NCBI RefSeq assembly: GCF_947242115.1
Contig: NC_074726.1
Location: forward strand, 21,169,325 to 21,233,324
DNA: 64,000 bases
Direction of reading: 5' to 3'
Source: Biomphalaria glabrata
Taxonomy: Eukaryota > Mollusca > Gastropoda > Planorbidae
Shown here: positions 15,401-26,900 of the stretch, piece by piece
Numbering within the stretch: position 1 is the first letter of the stretch
Layout: every line of letters starts with the position of its first letter
Notes under the pieces: model-generated
The model's database searches: none
Seen by the model: only the letters and a program-made list of their open reading frames with translations
What the model was told of the DNA's origin: nothing
Program-made: the position numbers and the translations under genes

Positions 15401-15680
15401 TTCCCCTTTCAGACCTTGCAATCTATAGGGCAGATGATGTCCTGGTTGGAGACATGATCTCTCCAGGAGATGCACTTTGTGTGATAACAGCACTACAAAT
15501 AAAGTGATTGATATGTGTACTGTAATATACTTAGACTCACCATATTGGCATTCTTGATATATTCTTGAATCCATAAGACCTACTTGTGACAAGGCCAACA
15601 CAAGTTGGCTGAAAGTAGATGGCACCATCATTGTCAAGTAGTACTTGTGCTGTTTCAGCAGAACCACAGAAGTGCAGTGT
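739..15680 (-). CDS. CFAP65: CFAP65 exons 20-36 (C-terminal half as far as the window shows)
   Basis: Exon 20 contains [25 protein letters not shown] and [13 protein letters not shown] and joins exon 21 [11 protein letters not shown] through a TG|C codon. Exons 22-27 hold further ASH-like modules ([83 protein letters not shown]). Exon 28 is acidic ([17 protein letters not shown]). Exon 29 gives [20 protein letters not shown] then [15 protein letters not shown] chose the ATG|GTGATT donor there because it restores phase to exon 30 ([20 protein letters not shown]), whose acceptor CCAAAG is weak. Exons 34 and 35 give [20 protein letters not shown] and [17 protein letters not shown]. Exon 36 is a charged probable coiled coil, [19 protein letters not shown], as in the vertebrate C-terminal region. 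Confidence 0.88.
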
Positions 15681-18600
15681 CTGAAATAAATAACAAAAAT
15701 CTCAAAAACCATGAAAATAACTCAGGCTATAAGCAATTAGAATATTATTTTTTTAAATGTGTAAGCAGTGTTTCTAAAACATTTTATAATTAGACCCCCC
15801 ACCCACCCATTCAAGAAAGATTACATTTGCACATCTTGTAGTCAAGGGTGTTGGAGGGAAGTTCCAAAAACTCCTCGATTGTGGCAGAGAAAGTATTCAT
15901 GTACTAAGTACTCTCCTGTAATCTGATCTTCAGAAAATTATTGTGATTGTGTGAATAGTGTAAGTCGAAGAAAGGTCAATTATGTCAAGTTGTCTAAGAT
16001 AATACACTTGAACATACTTTTCAACAGGTTAAGCAACATGAGCACAGGGATACAATTTTAGGTATTATAAACCATAATTTATAACAGTCTACATAACTAA
16101 AAAATATAAAATCCAGAAATCACAAGAAAGAATAAGTTTAACAACCAAAACACAATATTATTCAATTTGACAGCAAAGTATCACTCTCTAACCAACTAAC
16201 TCTAATCAATCTCACTCTCTAACCAACTAACTCTAATCAATCCACTCTCTAATCAACTAACTATAATCAATCTCACTCTCTAACCAACTAACTCTAATTA
16301 ATTTTACTCTCTAACCAACTTACTCTAATCAATCTCACTCTCTAACCAACTTACTCTAATCAATCTCACTCTCTAACCAATTAACTCTAATCAATTTCAC
16401 TCTTTAACCAACTTACTCTAATCAATCTCACTCTCTAACCAACTTACTCTAATCAATCTCACTCTCTAACCAATTAACTCTAATCAATTTCACTCTTTAA
16501 CCAACTTACTCTAACCAATCTCACTCTCTAACCAACTTACTCTAATCAATCTCACTCTCTAACCAACTAACCAAAGCAATCTCACCAACAACCAACAAAT
16601 TAACACATTCATACATTTAAATTGTCAAAATAACTATACATTCAGTCTAACCATGCATGCTACTGACAAAAACTGTATGAAGTTTTTTCATGAAATAACA
16701 ATTAGTCTATATTTGTCTGACCTATAAAGAATGCTTACACAAACCTTTTAATAGCAACATGCTGGTAAAAACTTTGTTTTGGTCTAAATTTACTTAAGAA
16801 AGCAAAGTTAAGGTAGAAAATAGACTGGGTTCTAGTCTAAATATTTTATTTTTAATTAAATTATCATTCTTGAAACAGAATAGAGGTATCAGATTTATAT
16901 ATTCAAATTATGCTGTTTTGTAATATAGGATTAAATGGCATGACCATCTTCCTTGAAATACCAAGTAGCCTTAAAAAATGTAACCAATCCCAACAAAAAA
17001 AAAAAGCTCAATCATTATTTGGACAGACAAAAAAAAAAGTACCTGGTCATATTTCTCATTGTTGTTCATTCTAACCAGTATATCCTGTGAGTAGTGCTGT
17101 ACAGCTGTTGGTGTCAGTCTGACAGTAAATACTTGGTGACCTGATTTCAAGATTCCTTTATTTGGTTTTATGGCAAATACAGACCTACAGAAAGAGAGAA
17201 AGAAAGGGATACAGGGGTGAATTTTATCATAATCCCTTTTTATAAGCATTTATAGAAAAAAAAGGGGAATGACCTGAATTCAAAGTCATGGCTCAAGCCA
17301 ACATACTAGTAAGATAGGTGCTTATGAAAATAAAAGATTGTATTGTGTTTGTTACTACAAACTTTAAAGTGGCGACCTATACAGGGGAATAATTCAGCTT
17401 GTACTACCACTTCATTTAAGTACAATTTCTTTCCATTGTTCAAGATACCAAACAAAACAAACCATATAGTTAATTAAAAAATTGATTTATTTTTTTTTAA
17501 ACTGATTCTTGAGTTTTAAGGTAAAAGAAATAATTGTGCTAAATTTCACTGATCTAGCGGATTGTATTTAGAACTCCTATTCTAACATGGCAAATCTTCT
17601 CTTTACATTTTTTCATTTTGAAAATGAAAATAAAAGTAGAGTGTGAAAATGGGTTTACCCATTCAGCAGACACATTCACATCAAATATAAGATACTGTGA
17701 AAACAGGTTTACCAGAGTTGTTAATAAGTTTCGTTCTTTAATAGAAATACAATTAGGTACTTTTTGTCTATTTTTAGGGCACTCCAGGTGTGGGAGAAAC
17801 ATTAAACATACACAAAGGTCTCAGTCATGATCTAAGGAACATTTATGCCAAGTTTTATCTAGATTGGTTTTGAATGGTTTTGATCTTTATTCATGACATA
17901 CGTATATGCATACATACATCAGCCTTACTTTATGCTTTATATAAAGATAGTCTGCTGCAACTTACTCTTTTTGTTCTTTGGCATCACATCTAGTTTTGCA
18001 AGTTTTTGGCAGCTCCAAACTATTGGTGAAGTCATACATAATGGGTGTGTTCCCAGTGTTAGATAAAATGATTGTCCTGTGACTGGACTCGCCCACATTG
18101 ACTGCTGGGAAGGCTAGCATTGGAGGGGACAGGGACATGTGTGGGTAGAAAGGTTCATTGTTGGGCATAAAAGTATTTCCTGGAAATAGAGAAACATACA
18201 GTTCAACTTTTTAAATTATATTTCTATAATGTTTTGTTCCATTCTTTTGCATTCTTCTTTGCTTTTTATTTTCTTTAAATGAACAACTCAATTTTCATTT
18301 TATCTTTACAAAGTATCTTATCTTATGTTTATAAAGTAAAGATGTAGTGTGGTCAAGAATTAAAGTATATAAGTGCTGATCCAAAGTACCTAGGTTTAAA
18401 TCCCAGTAAATACAAATGTCAAGCTAAGTGCTAAAACAATTTACAGCTTTAGGGGCCAAACTTTAAGGTCCCTAGTGAGGCCTTCATATATGTAATGTGT
18501 ATGCATCATTTTTTTTAGATAACTGGAGTGAATTTGTACATTTTCAGCTAGAATACAAATTCTTAAATTACTCTACTATACTTGTACACTTGAAAATAAA

Positions 18601-20942
18601 CTTGTCTAGCTAGTGTGCTGATTGTAGAAAACTTCAGAACATCTGTAGTGAAAATTATTTATACATTCTAGTTTATGTGATTTGCAAACCTAATAATCTT
18701 ATAAAAAATAATTTTACTTTTTGAAACTAGCAGACTTGATAAAGGTCCTTTTACTTTTGAAACTAGCAGACTTGATAAAGGTCCTTTTACTTTTAAAACT
18801 AGCAGACTTGATAAAGGTCCTTTTACTTTTGAAACTAGCAGACTTGATAAAGGTCCAATTTTATACCTGTTTCTGTAATTCATGTAATCCTTTTTGTAAA
18901 ATTTCATATCTTGTGTTGTTTCATTATTAAGATACTATTGCAACTGAATAAACTGTGTAAACTTACCTAAGCATTTGAGGGTTAGACACCAAGGGGGAAA
19001 ATGTGTGATATCTTCAACCAGACGATATTCACGCAGGTTTTTGTAATACACAAAGCACTCCAACTCATTTCCATAAAGTTTATTTTCACAATTCTAAAAA
19101 TATTGCAAAGAAAAATATGGATTAACATGATAATGTCATTTCACATGAAAGATCCCATTATGTCTAGATAAAAGACTGAGTTAAAATGAAATATGATCCA
19201 TTTAGGTTAATGTGTGGCCAAATGGCATTAACTGTTTGAAGATCTATGAAGGGGACTCAAGTTTGCATCTCAATTTTAGCTGAGTTTGTGTTTGCTGAGG
19301 GCCGAAAGGCAGAGCAGAAACCTCTCCCATATGCCCCCTTACCCAAAGTCTATAAATGAGATTAGAATATAGCACAGTGAGTATGCATAGCAAAAGATGT
19401 GCCTTACAAAAGCAATTTTTACAAATATTGAAAAAAAAATGTGCTTTAAAAGCTATGGACTCTTTTTATTACTTCAGATCTATTTTTATCAGACTTATTT
19501 TATAAATTTGTCCATCATCTATGTCTCTTGAAGAAGCAGACACTTAAATCAAATTTATAACAGTAAAATGAATGAATAAAAACAAAACAAAACACAATTA
19601 TGTTAAAACCATAAAACCTTAGAGTGTTTCAATGAAAAACAAAACATTTTTAACTTACTGGCCTAAATGTAACTCTGAAGGAGCAAGCTTTTAAAGGTGG
19701 AATGTCAAGGACATTGGGGCTGACAGAAAAAATGTGAGACTGATCTGGAAAAGAAAAAAATCTTTCATAGTATATTAACCAATAAGTTTCTTATAGCTTG
19801 CATAATCCCCTTCTTAAAGATAATTGACATCCTATTCTATTATTGTCCTTTAAAAAAGTTATTGATTGACTTACCTCCATTCCATTGCACAGTCACTTTT
19901 CCTCGCGTATGATTGGTTATATTTACAGTCTGTTGATAACATTTGTAGACATTGCATTAAAATGTGTGGGAGAAATTATATTGTACCATAAAATGTCTTT
20001 AACAAATTATGAGATTATAAAGAAATATATTTTAATGTTATTTAGGTATTCAGTCACAGACACACACACACACACTTTGAAGTCAAAAAAATACTTTACC
20101 TTTTCAGCAAGAGCTTGAATATTTTGACAGACACCAAAGTCTAGAATACAAACATCTAGACTCACATGAGGAATAACATTCTGAAAAAAAAAACAGACTT
20201 CCATTAGAAATTAAAAAAATAAAGAACTGTAATGATAAAGCTGTACTTGCTAAAATGATACAATTAAAATTGCTATGAGATCTTTTGAAAACAAATTTTC
20301 TAATTAAGAAGGAACAATATTGAAAATAGATGCCTCGTCATTAGAAATGTGTACTAGACTGTCATCTTGATAGTATTGGGTTCAAATCCTGCCTGCCACC
20401 AACCCTGGTCATCCTGTGGGAGCTTTCCACTAGGATATCACCATCACCTTCTCCTGTTCATCTGTAGAACTGCTGGGGCACCACATAAGGCCTGTTGACG
20501 TCTTTCTCCATTCCTCTGGATATAATTTTTTAAAATGACAGGCCTGTCCATTCTTTTATGTTGTCTTCCCATAGCTTTCTCTGTCTACCTTTTTTTCATT
20601 TCCTGGTATTGTTCCCTGAAGGAAGGGCTTTACAGACCTTGTGATATGGTCATAGAGTTTAGGTTTGCATTTTTTTACATTTGATGGTCTTAATGGTCCC
20701 AGGCTAGATACTTGCTCATTACTCCCCCCCACCAACCACTTATTCTGCAGGAGGTTTGGGTACTCAAGGAGTCCAACTGCTATATTAATCCTGCTTCTAA
20801 TCTCTTCATCTGTCATGAGGTGTTTCTGTAGGATATCAATTCTATTGCTAGGATCCTCCTCTTGAGATCTGCAGTCAGTGTCCAAGATTTGCAAGCATAT
20901 AAGAATGAGGCCATGACCAGGGAGCACTACTGATTTTAAAAC

Positions 20943-20976
<34 letters not shown>

Positions 20977-23900
20977 TCTAAAATTGTGGTATGAGTTCCC
21001 TCCCTCCTCAAGTTTTGCCCTTGTGTACATGTCCAGTGCTTTTATAGATCAGTGTGTTAGAAAGTGTGTGTGTATGTGTGTTGTGTAAGGATGGCAAGAC
21101 TAGTGGTAGAGCAGAGAAAGACAAAAAGTTTTGTTGGAGATTTTTGTTTTGTTAATATTTCAAAGAATTGAAAGAGATTACCCAAACCTTCTGCAGAATA
21201 AGTGGTTGGGGGGGGGGGGGGAGCAATGAGCAAGTATCTAGCCTGGGACCATTGAGACCATCAAATGACAGTCTTAGAGCATCAGGCGTCCATATTATTA
21301 AAAGAACAAAATACTCACAACCACTGGAGAGTGGACACCATCATTGAAGTATTCATCAATGGCTGTGACATTGCTCAGTGCTGGGTTGGGAACAAGGTCA
21401 GCCTGGAAAAAACAATGATAGTAGATTACACATTGGCTTGGCCATTTATCCTAAATTCTATTCTCTTTAAAAAACAAATTATTGTTTTTATTTCTCTCCC
21501 TCCCAGATTTCACTGACCCACATCTAATAATCAATTATTATTAAGTGTAAGCAAACTGTCTGAAGATCAAAGTTAATGTAGAACAGGATAGAACAGGATG
21601 TAGAATAGAATAGAACAGGATGAACAAGTATTTGATAGCAAGTCCAGTCCTCTTAGTCTTAATAATAGGCAAATATTATATAATAGAAAAATAAATTTTT
21701 ACCATTCATTGCATGCAGTATATAGAAATTATTTTAAAGATTTGTTTTAGTTTAAAAATAAACCAACAAAATAATATAATCTATATAACAAGCACAAAAT
21801 ACCACTCCCTAACTAATTGACAGATTTATGTATCAAGAGACCTGCATGAAAATTTGTACAGAGGTTCCTTTTACCTCTTAGGTGCTCGCTAAGACATAGT
21901 TTTGACAGATTCACAGCATAAATACCACAATTTGCAAAAAGAAAACAGAAAGCTTTGTATTAAACCTCTGTATTTTATTTTTGCTACTTCCCAAATTCTG
22001 CATTCTATATATAAAACATAAATAAAAATAGCAAAAAAAAAAAAAAAGAATTTCATAGTTATAATACATATTTTCTTTTTTTTCCCTAGGTCAACTTATT
22101 CTCATTATGTCATTTGTATTTTCCTTTTAGTAAAAAACAAAACTTAGTCTACTAGCATCAAAAAGATACCTAAAGTCTATTTCCCTTTTTTTTTTTTTGA
22201 GATAAAGCAAGAAAAATATAGTGTAACATACTAGAGGATCATTTGTAGATAAGACTACTATACTATAATGGTTCTGAATTGTAAATATAAATCTGCTTAA
22301 AGATGTGTGTGACTATACTGATATTTCCTTTTTTTTAGAAAACATAATGCCAAAATAAATGTAGTGTGGAGAAGGGGAGTGGGAATCAGTTGAGGCTTTC
22401 AGGAAAGGCATTTTCCTCCATTAGGCCTGTACATTACTTGCCTTAGGATTCACAGATGAAAAAAAAAGGTAAAACTAACCAAAAGTGCTATATCTAGAAT
22501 TCAAGAGCAGAAAAGTGCGTAGAAAGGGGTCAGTTCATTGTAAGATGCTTAAAAAAAAAATTAGGGGTTGTCATTAAATTGTGAAAGGGGGGCCATCACA
22601 AAAGCAACATAGAGTATATTATAGATTTGGATATTAAATTGAGAAGCCAAAGAAAAGTTAGAGATTGGATGTAGAGCTTTTTATTTGTCGTGGGTGGAAG
22701 AGAGAAAACTCTGTGTGTGTGTGTGATGTGGGGGAGCATTGTAAACCTGGTCGTTCTAATTCATGCCAGAAGATAATGATGCGCAGTGCATAAAAAAAGG
22801 AAGGTTCCAGAAAGAGTGAGAGAGAGAGAAAAGGAGAGAGAAGGAAAGAGAACAGGACATTCCAATATAGTGTAACATACTAGAAATTACAAGCTAAAAA
22901 GTGTTAGGAGGATCGTTGAAGTGTGGCTCGTTTATTAAAAATATAAAAAAAAAGGAAAGGATGTTCAGTTCTAAATAAACAATATATAGCCTTGGAACTA
23001 ATCAACTGTCATAGCCAGTGTGTAATGCTAGTGATATCTATAAAGCTTTGTCTCACCATGTCTGTTTCTTGGATAACTTTTAGGCAGCCATTTTCATCTA
23101 GTTCTAATCTGCCATCTTTATGAAATTTATTCAGTTGCTGTAATATTGAATTTTTTAAAAATACCATTTCAATTTATTATATTTAATAATTTTAAAGAGT
23201 TATTTCGAAACCCAAAAAATATAAATAAAATAATATAAATAAAATTTTTTATTTTGTACAATATTTAAGATTGTGATAATTACATCAGGTGCGATAACTG
23301 ATAACCCTCTTTCAACATGAGTAAAGTATTTCAAGATATGTCTCATTCTTAAAATGGCTGGCTGCTGGTTTTCTGAATGGCATGTACCAAGAAGATCTAA
23401 AAATAATGGAGACTGTAAAAGAAACAAAACAATTAAACAATTAACATATACTGGGTTAAAACACATTTTTGTTTAAAGAAGATGTGTTGATGCTAATAAT
23501 AAAAGAATTAGTGAGATCAAAGCACCAAAGACATTTGGGTTAAAATGCCTTTGAATCTGTTAATATAAGCCCTATTATTTTTAGCACTAGAATATCATAT
23601 ATTATAGCTAAATGTACTTGTAAAGAGATATGGTTCTGAATTGTAAATATAAATCTGCTTAAAGATGTGTGTGAAGTTACTACCTGGTTGTGAACTAACA
23701 GTGTGACTCTTCTGTAATAGTTGATTGGATGTTTAGGAATGAAGTGGATCAATAAAGTTGCTGTAGACTTGGCTGCCAGGGTCCCACTGGTGCTGGACAA
23801 TTGAAATACTGATTCTTCACAGTCAATATCAAACTAAATGATGAAAAAAAAAACTATCTTTGAATAGAATTTTAGGTGAAATAAAAGAAAGAAAAAAAAT

Positions 23901-26900
23901 CTTCTCAGCAAACAAAATTTATTTTAAATTATTATTTAAATAATGAACCCTTTGAGCTATAGTACCACTATCAATCAGCTGTTCCTTATAGATATCCTAT
24001 ATATCTTTTGTACTACTATTTCAATTAAACATGCACCATCATAACAAAGTTTTTAAAATAATATAAGAGACAAGACCAAAGAACAAAAAGAAAAAATAAG
24101 TGGTAAAAAGTATTACACACATTTTTTCATAAAAGAGAAGTTATCTTTTTACTTTAAGAAAAAATCCCAAGAAATATCCTAGTACCGGTATTTTTAATTA
24201 ATTTTTTTTTACTTAATATGGGTCGTGAATGATTTAAACTTAATGATTTATGAACCTGAAAAAAAGCCTCCACATCTGAGTTGTTGATTATCTCCAGAGT
24301 TCTGGTTACTTTTTGACCTTCTTGAACTAATTTAAAATTCAGCCAGCTCTTGCTTAGTTCTACCTTTGGACCTGGATATATTTTTATATGACATCATGAC
24401 TGACATTTTTAAAAACATGTCACCATGACTGATATTTAAAACATAAATGACATCATGACTGGTATTTTAAAAAAACATGACATTATGACTAATATTTTAA
24501 AAAAACATGACATCATGATTGATATTTTAAAAAAACATGACATCATGACTGATATTTAAAAAATAAATGACATCATGATTGGTATTTTAAAAAAGCATGA
24601 CATTATGACTAATATTAAAAAAAAAACATGACATCATGACTGATATTTAAAAAAAACATGACATCATGACTGATATTTAAAAAAACATGACATCATGACT
24701 GATATTTTTTTAAAAAGACTATATATTACAATTTATTTAGGACTTGCAAAGAACTTTCTACAGAAATTTGAAAAGAGGCTAAAGAAATGATGAGAGTGCA
24801 CCAAAGAATGAATGGATCTCAAAATGTAATGGCCAAGAACTTTAGGATTACAAAATCATGTGAAATGGCTCTTCAAATCTCTTCAGATCATAACAACTAA
24901 AAATTGTTGGAGAATGTTTTTACTATTTGCACTCATTTTGTGAGCACTGCCTACCAATAGATCTGCCAATACATTTGATTTCACTGTGACTGATGTTTCC
25001 CACAGAGATGACATTGAAGTAGTCAATGCTGACACTGTTTGGACTGTGAGGGGAGAAGGACAGCTGTGGGAAGCAATGAAGAAAAGTCAGGTCCAACATA
25101 TTCGTTGAAAAACATTATTCATCAAAACATCAAAGTTCATAATATTAACTCTTTCTCTCTAGGCTGATGATACCAACATTGATTTGACCCCATTAAATTA
25201 AATTAATTTTTGGTTTTATAAACTTTAATTTGTGTTATATAAAAAGAGCATCTCCTGATAACAAACAAAAAAGTTATTGAATTTTAATCATAACAAAATA
25301 GAGAAACACAAATTAGCAAAATGAATAATTCCATCATAACATGGAAAATAATTACGGAGAGAAAGAGTTAAATCTAAAACAATGCTGTGCTCATCACTTT
25401 AACTTCTATAGTCAGAAACTATTTTGAAATTAACATTATTACAAGAGGATTGAAATTTTTAGTCTAAACTTAGCATATTTTCTTTTTCTATTCCAAATAC
25501 CATAATTGAAATATTTGTTTACGTTTCAACTAAGGTAAATGGATGTTTATAACTATTTCTCTCATATTTACTAATAATTTTAAATTGTCTAACAATGATA
25601 AAAAGGCACAAATCATGCTCTCTCAGCTGTCGGTGCGTAGATTATGGTATTAGCACCAATGTTTATTAAGTGCACATTTTTTGAACGCACTTTCTTTGTT
25701 GCCTTGTTGCTTGTAGGCTTATGGAGTGGTTTTGTTATGCTGGTGTAACGTTTGTTGAGATTCTTCTGTGTTCCCCTGTTTAGGGTGAGTATCTAAGGCA
25801 TGACTGCATTTCGCAGTTGTTTCGATGCCATAGTATACTAGACCTTTTGTTAGTTTGTCTTTACTATTTGTTTCTACAGGGAGTTAGTTTGGGATTGGAA
25901 GTCTACGCTGGTGACTAGAGACAGCAGTGTGTTGTGTTGTGGTTTCGAACATTAATGTGTACGTTGTGGGATAGCAAGGTGTAGAATTATTGTTTAATTA
26001 ATAAATTGACAGTATTAATATGTTCCAAATTCAATGTCATTACTCCATTAGTTTGTCATCATACTTATATTTATATCATTAAATATTTACATTGTTACCA
26101 GTGAGTCATTTATTTATTGTAAGCACGAAGGTGTCTGGTTGAATGTCAGGGGCCCGGGCAAACGAGCTAAGGCCTTAACATAACCCTGACATCAGCTAAA
26201 TAAATAAAATAAATATAACTGAATGGTGGTCTGCTAAACAGGAGACATATAATTATGGCAATGATTTTTAATTTGTCAAAACAGCATTTTAGTGTCATTT
26301 GTGAGCATATGTCAAAATGTCAGAGCTATAAGTAGCATTGGCATAATAAGGTAAACATGTCCACTCAAAGACACATTGTGTTAAACATGTCCACTCAACG
26401 ACACATTGTGTTAAACATGTCCACTCAACGACACATTGTGTTATGCAAGTATTTTTGCTTGCAATGCATATAGAGTTAACAGTTTACTAGCACACTGGAA
26501 TATTCTAATCTAATGGTATTATCAATAGTAAAAAAAAAACAAGGAAAATAATTAACTCAATTTTTTTGGGGCCAAAAAAAACTATTTAAGTATATTGACA
26601 CTGATACCACAGAAATTTGTTTCCATATTTATATTTTACAATTTCTTCTTGATATTTTTTTTATCATCAGATCTGGAAGGCTAGAACAGAAAAAGTTTTA
26701 ATCTCCTACATTCCACTTTCAGGATATTTCAAGGTCATTTGTCATCACCAAAAAGTACGTAGAAGCCTAATTCAAGCCTATTGGTTGAGTGTATGTGTAT
26801 TTCGTGTGAGAATATTGTTCTAGTTTGCATTTATAATGTTATTGTTATGATAGTAATGCTGAGGTGAACAATTGTAGTCAAACTGAATTTCCATTAGCTT

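Larger units (their letters stand above)
20430..20990 (-). mobile_element. LINE 3' end fragment, 'LQGTVPGK' family, copy D
   Basis: A minus-strand reading from about 20990 down contains [20 protein letters not shown], ...[19 protein letters not shown] and then the common 3' end. A 32-bp poly-A run at 20944-20974 interrupts it upstream. The piece from 20678 to 20760 is repeated in inverted orientation at 21181-21267 (see findings). In CFAP65 intron 13. Confidence 0.7.

Noticed and set aside
18668-18930. Open frames on both strands with [12 protein letters not shown] repeats
   Set aside because: Both are translations of the 36-bp tandem repeat.
20556-21011. 151-codon minus-strand open frame as a possible gene
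   Set aside because: Contains poly-Phe from a poly-A tract and LINE C-terminal motifs ([13 protein letters not shown]); it is retrotransposon debris, listed as such.
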